Origin: Candidatus Baldrarchaeota archaeon
GTDB taxonomy: Archaea; Asgardarchaeota; Baldrarchaeia; Baldrarchaeales; DXJG01
Assembly (NCBI GenBank): GCA_030587435.1
Contig: JAUQZC010000120.1
Span: forward strand, 1-18,486
Length of the DNA stretch: 18,486 nucleotides
Direction: 5' to 3'
The notes under the pieces are model-generated. The model did no database searches, was not told the origin of the DNA, and saw nothing but the letters and a program-made list of their open reading frames with translations. The translations under genes and the position numbers were made by a program. Of this stretch, positions 6,669 through 13,881 are shown one piece after another (within the stretch, counting starts at the first letter, position 1; every line of letters begins with the position of its first letter).

Positions 6669-7580
6669 TTAGGTGACATTTTCGGCTAGATCTTTCAGCC
6701 ACTTCATGAATTCTGTTAAGAATGAGTAAAGCTTTTTCTCGTCTATCTTTTCTATTAGGAGATGTCTTTCCGATCCGAAAGGGAAATTTTTAACACTTAA
6801 CATGGAAACTTTTTCTCTTAGGTTTCTCCTGTACTTCTTGTAAAGTTCTAGGATGAATCTTAATTTTTCCAATGTCTCCCTTTTCAATTTCTTTAGGTTT
6901 ATGTTAAATTTGCTAGAGATGAAGTATATGTCTATAAAGTCTCTTTCTTTAAACCCTCTTCTAGTTAGGATTGCTCTAACTTTTTCACACAATATTTCTC
7001 TGATGTCGTACACGTTGAAGGGTATGGTTTCTCTATACTCCATGTAGTACGTTGGAAAGAGAAATTCGAGTTCCTTCGATTCCGGGCAAATAGACCTTAA
7101 TTCAACCTTCTTTACTGGAAATATTATGTTTTCAACGAAATTTATCTGTATTTTAATGAACGTTTCGGTTTCGATTATTGAGGGAAACCATAACTTAAAT
7201 GTCACGAACTTGTTACCGCCACCAAGCTCCACATATCTTCTGTTACCTTTTTCACATTTGAAGTCTAGACCCCTTTTCTCAGATATTTTTTCGAACAACT
7301 TTCCAATTGAATCTATTTTGCTAGATAAAAGTCTTCTAACAGCTTTTTGGCTTAATCCTTTGAAAATCGATTGGTTAAGGAAGGTGAAGTCCAAGTCTAC
7401 TGAGAACCTATAGTAGCCGAGGTAATATTTTATTAGACAGCTTCCACCTTTAAAAGCAAAGTTTTCTGCAAAATTTGTTTTTGAGAGATCTAGTAAGATT
7501 TGATGTAACAGGAGATCTTTCTCAACTAGACTTTTATCTAACTTTAGCCTTTTGCTCACTTCCTCAACAAATTCTTTCAT
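6669..7580 (-). CDS. AbiEii-type nucleotidyltransferase toxin
   Basis: The 303-residue protein has the AbiEii/AbiGii nucleotidyltransferase signature: AFKGGSCLIKYYLG, then FSVDLDF. That gives Gly45-Gly46-Ser47 of the GS motif and Asp62/Asp64 of DxD. A later VYDIREILCEKVRAILTRR helix and the ERDFIDIYFI segment correspond to the third and fourth family motifs. Such toxins transfer nucleotides to tRNA or protein targets and act in phage defence as type IV toxin-antitoxin systems. ATG at 7580 overlaps the TGA of the antitoxin gene (ATGA), so the two are translationally coupled. All key residues are present, so the toxin is likely functional. Confidence 0.87.
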   Translation of the reverse strand: MKEFVEEVSKRLKLDKSLVEKDLLLHQILLDLSKTNFAENFAFKGGSCLIKYYLGYYRFSVDLDFTFLNQSIFKGLSQKAVRRLLSSKIDSIGKLFEKISEKRGLDFKCEKGNRRYVELGGGNKFVTFKLWFPSIIETETFIKIQINFVENIIFPVKKVELRSICPESKELEFLFPTYYMEYRETIPFNVYDIREILCEKVRAILTRRGFKERDFIDIYFISSKFNINLKKLKRETLEKLRFILELYKKYRRNLREKVSMLSVKNFPFGSERHLLIEKIDEKKLYSFLTEFMKWLKDLAENVT

Positions 7581-8209
7581 CTTATCATCTCCAAGGTTCC
7601 TCTAACTGTCTTTGGATACTTTTCCGAGTATTTGAAGAGTTTTTTCTTGGAAGCTTTACTGACTAGCTCTGAGATATCAAGAACGATTTTCTCCTCAGGT
7701 ATACCTCTGTACCGCCATAGGTATATGAAGTCTAAAATTGTTTTTTCCAAGTCAGAGTACCTTAACCTGTTTTTTTCCTTTATTCCGAAGAAAAGCGACG
7801 GTTTAATCTTTATGAACTTAAACCTGTGACCTGCTACCTTTATCTCGCTAGCTCTGAATATTTTATCGTTTAAGACGAATTCTATCGGGAAGTATTCGTG
7901 AGTAACACCATTAAGCCTTAAAGCTGTGTAAAGGCCAAAGTACCAGTTTTTAACTCCTTTGACTTCCATACCTTCAGCAATCAGTTCTAGATGGCTTAAG
8001 TCAAGTTTCCCAAGCTTAATCTCCCTTGGAGATTTCACGTAAAAAACTCCTTTGAAAATTCTGACAAGATAATCTCTACTTAGGAGATATCTGACCATAT
8101 TTTCGTATTTAGCTTCAATCTCTTTACACATACTCTTTAAGGTAGTAGAATCAGTAATCTTTCTATTCTCTACCCACAGTTTTTTCATAAGCAACTCTGC
8201 CTTTCTCAT
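7577..8209 (-). CDS. AbiEi-type antitoxin / transcriptional regulator
   Basis: The 210-residue protein has an N-terminal winged-helix region (LMKKLWVENRKITDS, then MVRYLLSRDYLVRIFKGVFYV) and a C-terminal domain with YFGLYTALRLNGVTHEYFP and the YSDLEKTILDFIYL helix. This is the two-domain plan of AbiEi antitoxins, which neutralise AbiEii and repress their own promoter. I chose the ATG at 8209; a GTG at 8218 is in frame but lies inside the repeated operator-like motif. The gene is first in a two-gene operon with the toxin. The upstream DNA carries several GTGATAT elements (see 8210-8275). Confidence 0.8.
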   Translation of the reverse strand: MRKAELLMKKLWVENRKITDSTTLKSMCKEIEAKYENMVRYLLSRDYLVRIFKGVFYVKSPREIKLGKLDLSHLELIAEGMEVKGVKNWYFGLYTALRLNGVTHEYFPIEFVLNDKIFRASEIKVAGHRFKFIKIKPSLFFGIKEKNRLRYSDLEKTILDFIYLWRYRGIPEEKIVLDISELVSKASKKKLFKYSEKYPKTVRGTLEMIR

Positions 8210-8275
8210 ATATATCACAATATCACACTTTTTATTACATTATAATATATATGATTATATCACATTATCAAATAA
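8210..8275 (-). promoter_or_regulatory. Promoter/operator region of the AbiE pair
   Basis: On the minus strand the motif GTGATAT occurs three times: once near 8258-8266, then twice in tandem (GTGATATTGTGATAT) immediately before the antitoxin start. A palindromic AT core (ATATATTATAATG) between them may be the TATA region. AbiEi antitoxins repress by binding repeats in their own promoter, so these are candidate AbiEi sites. Assigned by repetition and position only. Confidence 0.5.
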
Positions 8276-8463
8276 GAAGATTGTGAAAAGGAGTTCTCAC
8301 CTAAACTTAATAATTGTAGATGTAGAATCAATCTTTAGTTATAATTCCTTAAAATTTCTTTTAGAATGCTATTAATTGTTTGGTTAAGAACCGTTCTGGT
8401 TTGCCGTTACTTTTGGAGCATTTAACAACTTTGTAACAGCAAACCTTCCTACCTTCGGTTTCG

Positions 8464-8673
8464 TTGGGGGGGGTCACGGGAATGGTCTCATCTTATTTGC
8501 TCTGCGCCCCTCACCGTTTATTTAGGGAGCATTCCACACATCTCTCTTACGTGAATCCCACATATCGCTCGGAAAGGTGCATCCAAGTTTGTAAACACCA
8601 AAATTTGAGATACGAAACATATAAATGTTTTCGAAAGCTTCACTCCATGTTACCGCCCATCAACATAGATTAG
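8464..8673 (+). pseudogene. C-terminal zinc-finger relic of a TnpB-like transposon protein
   Basis: The frame reads SYVNPTYRSERC (about residues 28-39 of the frame), then C-KHQNLRYETYKCF and a terminal PPINID. VNPxYxSxxC, followed by a second Cys pair and an N-I end, is the C-terminal signature of IS605/IS607 TnpB proteins (zinc finger and final DxNAAxNI). Here the second CxxC is damaged and the DRDxNAA residues are lost. Everything upstream of about residue 20 is unlike TnpB. The fragment follows a run of eight Gs at 8466-8473 and has a higher GC content than its surroundings. It lies beside other mobile-element relics. Confidence 0.5.
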
Positions 8674-8691
8674 CTTCATGTTTATCACATT

Positions 8692-8866
8692 TTATATTGA
8701 TTTAATCAGAGTTGTTTTCCCTGAGCCAATAGGGCCATAAATAAAAGTGTTAACCTTATTAGCAATAAAAGAAACCATCTTTTTTCTCTCTTTTTCTCTA
8801 AACAAAAGTTTTTCCGGAATATATTTTTGACAATACTTCTGGATAAACTATTAATTTCTTAAACAT
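8692..8866 (-). pseudogene. N-terminal relic of an Orc1/Cdc6 replication initiator
   Basis: Reading from ATG 8866, one frame gives MFKKLIVYPEVLSK. After a frame change the next gives YIPEKLLFREKERKKMVSFI, then NTFIYGPIGSGKTTLIKSI and a stop at 8692. YxPExLxFREKE followed by a Walker A loop (GPIGSGKTT) is the N-terminal signature of archaeal Orc1/Cdc6 AAA+ proteins, normally about 400 residues. Only about 55 are left. A short coding-like frame further downstream on the same strand (KLIYVDGR, near 8655-8680) may be more of it. It is dead, and may come from an integrated element that carried its own initiator. Confidence 0.65.
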
Positions 8867-8938
8867 GAAAACAAGAATGAGATTAAAATCAAGAATAATT
8901 TATGCAAGCAGAGAATTCCGTTAGTAGTTTTTAGTCTT

Positions 8939-9345
8939 TCATAACTGGAATTCGATGAGAATTGAATCATGGAGTTCCCACTTTAGTAATTCTATTGCTT
9001 CAGCAAGCACTTGTTCACCATATTCAGCTATTAAATCGCCTACAATGACTTCATCTTCTACAGGAAGACCTTTCTTTAACCTTTCCACTATATCACGACC
9101 TGTTGTATTTACTTCTTCACCAAGCATAGTCTTTACCTCTTCAAGTGCCTTTTTCAGATCTCCTTTGTACTTAATTTGAAGACACTTAACATATTCAAGT
9201 ACTTCTTTCGAAAAATCCTTAATTCGAAAAACAGCAAGGCATGTTTATTAGTGGCTGCAAAGAGTTTTTCTGAGTAGAAAGGATACTCTAAGGTTTCAAT
9301 TAAATTTATATGAAAGAGTTTTGCGCTGTTTTTAAGTATTATCAA
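8939..9345 (-). pseudogene. Frameshifted gene of unknown function
   Basis: Two overlapping minus frames join into one protein-like sequence of about 135 residues. Frame one, from TTG 9345, reads AKLFHINLIETLEYPFYSEK and FAATNKHA. Frame two then reads AVFRIKDFSKEVLEYVKC, LKKALEEVKTMLGEEVN, DLIAEYGEQVLAEAIELLKW and ends at 8939. The frame changes near 9240, inside or beside the repeat-like element at 9205-9238. The product is mostly helical with amphipathic heptads. A HEPN-like helical bundle is possible, but I do not recognise the family. As written the gene cannot make one protein; the 62-codon ORF from 9127 is only its C-terminal part. Confidence 0.45.
9205..9238 (+). repeat. Degenerate CRISPR-like repeat
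   Basis: The segment begins CTTTCGAAAAATCCTTAATT and ends CGAAAAACAGCAAG. Compared with the array repeat it has one substitution (G for A at position 6), one inserted C, and a shortened, altered A-run. The first five and last eight bases are identical and the order of blocks is kept. It is in the array orientation, 288 nt upstream of the cas1 remnant, but lies in what looks like coding sequence on the other strand, so chance cannot be excluded. Confidence 0.45.
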
Positions 9346-9525
9346 ATTATGTTTTCAAGTTTTTACCGAAAAATGAGAAACAGCTTATTTATTTTTATGT
9401 GAGTTCTATGTTTACGGCTTGGAACGATGTTAAGAATATCAATTTTTCATATTTATATTGATATATTGCAAAAATGTATCTGTTTATGTACGATATTTTT
9501 GTTGTTTACTGTTTTTTATTTTTGA

Positions 9526-10050
9526 AGAGAGGCAGAAGCAGCTAGAATATATTTTGAAGCACTTAAAAGCACTTTGGATGAAAGTTATGGATTTACCGGT
9601 AGAACGCGGCAACCTCCCAAAGATCCTGTGAACGCCGCTTTAAGTTTCGGCTATGTCTGGCTTTACAATATTGTTGCAGAAGAGTTGTGGATGCAGGGAT
9701 TAGATCTTCGAGTCTCATTCTTGCACGTGCCTTGGAGAAAGAGAACCGGGTTAGCTTTAGATTTGGCGGAGGAATTTAAGCAGCCAATAATAGATATTGT
9801 TGTTTCATCGATGTTTAAGTCTAAAATATTCGATATAGAAGAAGATTTTACAAGAGATAGAGGAGTTCTTCTTTCGAGAAAGGGAAGGTCTAAGCTTTTG
9901 AAAGCTCTTTATACTAGACTTAATTTTCGGTTTAAACTTAAAGGAGAAACACAAGACCTAAGATCTTGGATTACTACCCAAGTTTCTAAGCTAAAAGACC
10001 ATTTTCTTAAAAATGTTCTCTACGAACCTTTTATGGTGAATGATGCATGA
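9526..10050 (+). pseudogene. cas1: Cas1 C-terminal half, N-terminal half missing
   Basis: The frame opens right after a TGA with REAEAARIYFEAL, the first metal-binding Glu region of Cas1. It continues with GRTRQPPKDPVNAALSFGY, FLHVPWRKRTGLALDLAEEF and PIIDIVV, carrying the catalytic His and Asp. The catalytic C-terminal domain (about 175 residues) is complete, but the beta-strand N-terminal domain of about 130-150 residues is absent. Only 180 nt separate this frame from the preceding pseudogene, so there is no room for it. A TTG at 9574 could start translation but would lose the Glu. The 3' end overlaps the second cas1 by ATGA (10047-10050). Cas1 normally dimerises through the N-terminal domain, so this fragment alone is unlikely to integrate spacers. 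Confidence 0.85.
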
Positions 10051-10850
10051 TTATTCATATAGTAACTTCGGATTTTACTTTAAAAGCTAAAAGCAAAAGA
10101 TACGTAGTTTCATTGAAAGAAAAAGAATACGAATTTCCAGCAATAAAAACCGAGTGCATAATTTTAAACCCTCATGGCAATTTAACCTCTGCCGCGGTAA
10201 AACTAGCAGAAGAACATAAAACAACAATAATATTCGTGGATGACAACTTTAAAATTACATACCTCAGTTTTCTAGACGCAGCTAAAGACATAAAATATCT
10301 TTTAGGTCAAGTCGAAAGTTTTCTACATAGAAAAGAAGAATACGCAAAAATATTTTCGAAAACCGCTGAAAACTCGCGAAAACAAATTGTAAAATACCTT
10401 GATCTAGGCTTTGAAAGCGAAGGAGATTTTTGGAAAGATGAAGAAAAATACATTTAACGTTTAGAGGAAGCCTTCGGACATGAAATACAATACATGGTTA
10501 ATTTTGCTAGAGCAAGGCTGGTAGCGGAGTGCCTACACTTTTTATTAAAGACAGGACTACACCCGTCGTTAGGTTTTCTCCACGAAGGGGAAGCATCTCT
10601 AGCGAAAGATCTAGCATTAGAGCTACAATACAATGTGTGTGATCTTACTGCAGTAAATGTTGTCAAGAAGGGTGGAACCATTAAAAACTTGGTTCAAATG
10701 TACCAGAAGAAAATGGAAACCAGCTTTACTCATCCAGTACTTAAAAGACAAACAACGTATCGAGAAGCAATAAAAATACAGGCAAAAACCTTAGCTGCAA
10801 CGATGATATCTCCAGACATAAAATACAGTCCATTAAGAACCCGCTTATAA
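10047..10850 (+). pseudogene. cas1: Second Cas1, interrupted by one in-frame TAA
   Basis: From ATG 10047 the frame gives a Cas1 N-terminal beta domain (MIIHIVTSDFTLKAKSKRYV, then ECIILNPHGNLTSAAVKLAEEHKTTIIFVDD), a helical linker and the Glu region FESEGDFW. It stops at TAA 10455-10457. The same frame continues without a shift: RLEEAFGHEIQYMVNFARAR, then LHPSLGFLHEGEASLAKDLA with the catalytic His and Asp, to a stop at 10850. With the TAA read as a sense codon the product would be 267 residues, somewhat short for Cas1. The region matching RxPxDPVN in the other copy is compressed to QYMVNFARAR, so this is a divergent Cas1. Either a nonsense mutation, two separately translated halves (second start near ATG 10494), or a sequencing error. 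Confidence 0.82.
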
Positions 10851-10943
10851 TACTATAGTCATGTAGTGATGAAGATATAATTGTAGACACGTAAAATTTT
10901 AGAAAGTAATTCAAATTGAAGCTAATTTAAGCATCGTTGTATG

Positions 10944-11369
10944 CTATAATTGTTTTCTTATTTTTGGTGGTATGGGGTTTTCATATATTAGTCCGTATTC
11001 CTCTGCTAACTTTTTTACGTGCTTATCGTTCGAAACTATTATTGGGATTTTATGTTCTAAAGCTGTAGCCACCAGTAGGGCGTCTCCTAAAGGTACGTTT
11101 TCTTCTGCAGCTATATTGAAACCTGTACTTGAAACATCGATTAAATTTAAGCCAAAAGCTATTATTCTAATTTTCTTAGCTACGTTTTCTCTAGGTCTAA
11201 CTTTATAGTACCAGTAAAGGGTGTTATATGTTTCAAGTAGAGTCGTTACTGTGACATATAGTTGAATTTTGCCTTTTAGGCCTTTGCTAATTAAGGGCTT
11301 AGTGTAAGGTGTTGCAATATGGTTTTCCAAAAGAGCGTAAGACAAAATATCTGCATCGATAAGCCTCAC
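10944..11369 (-). CDS. vapC: VapC-type PIN ribonuclease toxin
   Basis: The 141-residue protein is a typical small PIN toxin. Acidic residues are in MRLIDADILSYAL (Asp5, Asp7), TTLLETYNTL (Glu46), VPLGDALLVATAL (Asp95) and IIVSNDKHVKKLAEEYG (the NDKH Asp). Such toxins cleave tRNA or rRNA when released from the antitoxin. The GTG start at 11369 overlaps the TGA of the antitoxin gene, the usual coupled vapBC arrangement. It is not related in architecture to the long PIN protein at 3019-4089. The frame and active site are intact. Confidence 0.9.
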   Translation of the reverse strand: MRLIDADILSYALLENHIATPYTKPLISKGLKGKIQLYVTVTTLLETYNTLYWYYKVRPRENVAKKIRIIAFGLNLIDVSSTGFNIAAEENVPLGDALLVATALEHKIPIIVSNDKHVKKLAEEYGLIYENPIPPKIRKQL

Positions 11370-11608
11370 TCTTTAACACCGCCGTAAAGTTCTTTTCCTC
11401 TCTCAGCATCGGCTCTCGTCATATCATCACTAGTATAAAGCTTAATTTTATTAAACTCCTTAAACAATTCTTCTCTATTAAATCTCCTTAGAACAATGGT
11501 GTCACCGATTTTTTCAACTAAAAGTTCATCATCCGGCTTTAAATCGCTCCTATATTTCTTAGGTATAACAATACGCCACCTACTATCAATTTTAACAATT
11601 TCTCCCAT
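11366..11608 (-). CDS. vapB: AbrB/MazE-family (VapB) antitoxin
   Basis: From ATG 11608 the 80-residue protein begins MGEIVKIDSRWRIVIPKKYR, the swapped-hairpin DNA-binding motif of AbrB/SpoVT family antitoxins. This is followed by LKPDDELLVEKIGDTIVLRR and an acidic C-terminal tail that would wrap the toxin. An in-frame ATG at 11638 would add ten residues (MICYVGWGVG) that do not fit the family, so I prefer 11608. It is upstream of and overlapping vapC, and by analogy represses its own operon. Confidence 0.87.
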   Translation of the reverse strand: MGEIVKIDSRWRIVIPKKYRSDLKPDDELLVEKIGDTIVLRRFNREELFKEFNKIKLYTSDDMTRADAERGKELYGGVKE

Positions 11609-11744
11609 ACCCACACCCCAACCCACATAGCAAATCACAGCTATTTAAACATTACGAAAGACACTCCGCAAAGTTGTAACCAGCATAAACTACCCCGATC
11701 AACTCGTCTGCACAACACAGCGCCATCCTAATAGCATTAACATA

Positions 11745-12056
11745 GACATATATACATATTTTACTTGTTGTTTGTCTACGTTTACTTTTGTTTGTCTTCG
11801 AAGACATAATATCTCGACACAAAACATAAAACATGCATTTAAACTTGATAAAAATATTTACCGTTCAAAAATATCAACAGACATACAACCATTAACAGTA
11901 ATGACGACCATTTATATCTCATTTCTCTCCAAATATCAAGTTTTTATCGGAAAATCAAGGCTCTAAGGCAACATTTACATAGGTTTCTGTAAGTATAACC
12001 CTCACCAAAAAAGAGAAATAGATGAAAAAGAAAAGGAGAAACAAAAACACAAAACC
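11745..12056. promoter_or_regulatory. Left flank of the CRISPR array, leader-like
   Basis: This AT-rich, gene-free stretch runs straight into the first repeat. It is conserved at 4955-5243, where it likewise abuts a (decayed) repeat. It contains a CATTTATAT TATA-like core (11908-11918), the 16-base block TTTACATAGGTTTCTG (11974-11989) and a purine-rich run before 12057. Conservation next to a repeat is what a leader shows. A minus-strand TATA on the other side of the array argues for the opposite direction, so the leader call is provisional. ORFs in this stretch are not genes. Confidence 0.6.
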
Positions 12057-12479
12057 CTTTCAAAAAAATCTTAATTAAAAAAGAACAGCAAGTATCTCTA
12101 GCGACGTCGATCTGCTTCTTTTCCGGAGTCTTTCAAAAAATCTTAATTAAAAAAGAACAGCAAGGAGGGAGATCCTTAACCAGCTTCTTATCAACTATAA
12201 TCACAGCAAACTTTCAAAAAATCTTAATTAAAAAAGAACAGCAAGCTACATGTAAACGCTGATCAACGAAAAAGTCAACAATAGTTACTTTCAAAAAATC
12301 TTAATTAAAAAAGAACAGCAGGTTCTTGAATCTCTGGAATTAAGATAAACGGTTTGCGAAGTATTTTCTTTCAAAAAAATCTTAATTAAAAAAGAACAGC
12401 AAGATTCTTTGAACAACGTAGTTGATGATGTTTGAAATTTTATCCTTTCAAAAAGTCTTAATTAAAAAAGAACAGCAAG
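12057..12479. CRISPR. CRISPR array, 6 repeats and 5 spacers
   Basis: Repeats lie at 12057-12092, 12130-12164, 12211-12245, 12288-12322, 12368-12403 and 12445-12479. On the plus strand they start CTTTCAAAAAATCTTAATTA and end AAAAAGAACAGCAAG, 35 nt; the first and fifth have one extra A (36 nt), the fourth ends CAGG, and the last has G for A at position 11. Spacers are 37, 46, 42, 45 and 41 nt, all different. Read on the minus strand the repeat ends TTTTTTGAAAG, resembling the archaeal ATTGAAAG 3' end that becomes the crRNA 5' handle. No spacer matches elsewhere in the window by eye. The cas6 gene lies 360 nt to the right. Confidence 0.98.
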
Positions 12480-12505
12480 TTAACAGTGGCCGATTTTCCC
12501 CCATC

Positions 12506-12523
12506 TGACCATATATAGTCTTT
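12506..12523 (-). promoter_or_regulatory. Minus-strand TATA box beside the array
   Basis: On the minus strand AAAGACTATATATGG lies here, about 30-37 nt from the array edge at 12479. A transcript starting 25 nt downstream would begin at the array boundary. Together with the GAAAG end of the repeat on that strand, this supports right-to-left transcription of the array. Confidence 0.4.
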
Positions 12524-12623
12524 ACCTCTCCCTTAGTTATAGCTGTGGTAGCTTATTTTGCATCTAAACGTAAAATAGTTAAACAAGCTCTAACAGGTCT
12601 ATACATGATAGAGGAAAACTGTT

Positions 12624-12821
12624 ATGTTTATAATATGGATTATAATAATACCTTTCTTTATTACAGCAAATATAGTGTTTACCATGTTTATGGTAGCAAT
12701 TATCAACACTTTATTAATTGTTTTAATGATTTTATCATCGTTAGTTGTTTCATTTGCACTTTATTATCTTTCTTCTAAAATATTAACTAAAATATTAGAA
12801 AAGCTCGATTTAGCATTATGA
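12624..12821 (+). CDS. Small membrane protein of unknown function
   Basis: The 65-residue ORF has a hydrophobic N-terminal segment (about 2-22), a second hydrophobic segment (about 24-50) and a charged C-terminal tail (SKILTKILEKLDLAL) that could form an amphipathic helix. GAGGAAAA about 10 nt upstream of ATG 12624 is a fair ribosome binding site. T-rich DNA easily gives hydrophobic frames, so this needs caution. The overlapping frame from 12545 is less convincing. It lies between the CRISPR array and the convergent cas6 gene. Confidence 0.4.
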   Translation: MFIIWIIIIPFFITANIVFTMFMVAIINTLLIVLMILSSLVVSFALYYLSSKILTKILEKLDLAL

Positions 12822-12840
12822 GTTGCCTTAGAGGCTAGTT

Positions 12841-13864
12841 TTAACTTATAGTTTTATATATGTGTAGAGTGTATTTTCCGCATCCTGCTGTTGCTAGGGT
12901 TCCTGTATGAAGGTATTTTCCTAGTGTTAGAAGTTTGAATATCCATTTTGCTACTTCTTTATTTTCGTATAGATTTGGACTTATTTGATGTTGTGTAAGC
13001 CCTTTTATGAACGGTCCGTATTTTTCCCATTGCTTTCTTTCTAACGAATATTTCGTGAGATAGATGGTCTTTACTTTTGTTAACTGGTTTTTTATGTTTT
13101 TTTCCGCTGTTTCCGCTATTTTTGTTGCTGTTTCCGGTGTTAGTATTGGTTTGTTTAGGTGGTAGTGCATTGTTAAGCTATATTTTCTTGCTAGGTTTCT
13201 TACTATGTGGTGTACCTCTAGTTTCAATACGGGTTTACCGTTATAACGCACCATTGTAGGTGTTTCTAAAAGTAGTTGAAGAATATCTGGCTGTTTTTCT
13301 ACTATTTTTTCCGCTGTTTCTTCTATTTGCCCTATTGTAATGTCTGTTTTTATTGCCTTGTTATCGTAATTTAGATACCCTTCATTTTCATCGTAGATTA
13401 AGGCTTCTTGGCCCGTTAGGTCGTTTTCCGCTGTTATTTTTTGGATTTGAAAAGTTCTTCTCTTGGTTAATTTTTTGTCTCTGCCCAACCCCATTTGACT
13501 CATACACTTTAGGACTAGTATTATGAAGGGTTCTAGATTTATTGCCCGTTTTCCTATTAAATTTAGGTGAAAAATGAATTTCCTTTTTTCCTGAAGTTGT
13601 ATTGGCTCTAATGTGTAGGGTTTTGTTATTCCCTCTAGTTTTCTTGCTATTAGTGGATTTTTGAAAAGCTTAGGTGAGGTTTCAAACACATACTGGTATT
13701 CACATGTTTTTTGTAATGAACATTTTTCACGCGTTTTTTTTGTTTTTTCTGCAGAGAACTTGCTTTAAACACTGACCAAAGACGCCTCGTAAAGTTGTAC
13801 CTGTCCATTGTGGTATTTCATAGTTTTTGTCGAATTCTGCTTCTATTTTATATCTTCTTATCAA
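12841..13864 (-). pseudogene. cas6: Cas6 crRNA endonuclease with a one-base frameshift
   Basis: From TTG 13864, preceded by GAGGGGGT as ribosome binding site, frame one reads RRYKIEAEFDKNYEIPQWTG, then TTLRGVFGQCLKQVLCR and stops soon after the A-run. The frame holding the rest reads CSLQKTCEYQYVFETSPKLF (part of it upstream of ATG 13689), then GLGRDKKLTKRRTFQI and, at the C-terminus, LLTLGKYLHTGTLATAGCGK. These are RAMP features of the Cas6 family (PF10040-like): RGxFG, the CxxxxxC..Y.FE segment, and the glycine-rich C-terminal loop. Removing one base from the 8-T run at 13734-13741 fuses the frames into about 340 residues. Without the first 58 or so residues the 282-residue ORF from 13689 lacks the start of the fold. 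Csa3 is encoded 17 nt upstream, in the same operon. Confidence 0.75.
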
Positions 13865-13881
13865 TGGACCCCCTCACTTTG

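Noticed and set aside
10047..10457. The 136-codon ORF as an independent small protein
   Set aside because: It is the Cas1 N-terminal domain plus linker, and the same frame continues as Cas1 after the TAA.
11652..11834. Minus-strand 60-codon ORF left of the array
   Set aside because: It lies in and beside the leader-like flank and has no recognisable domain.
12545..12778. 77-codon plus-strand ORF overlapping the small membrane protein
   Set aside because: It is rich in Tyr and Asn, has no ribosome binding site, and is out of frame with the better candidate at 12624.
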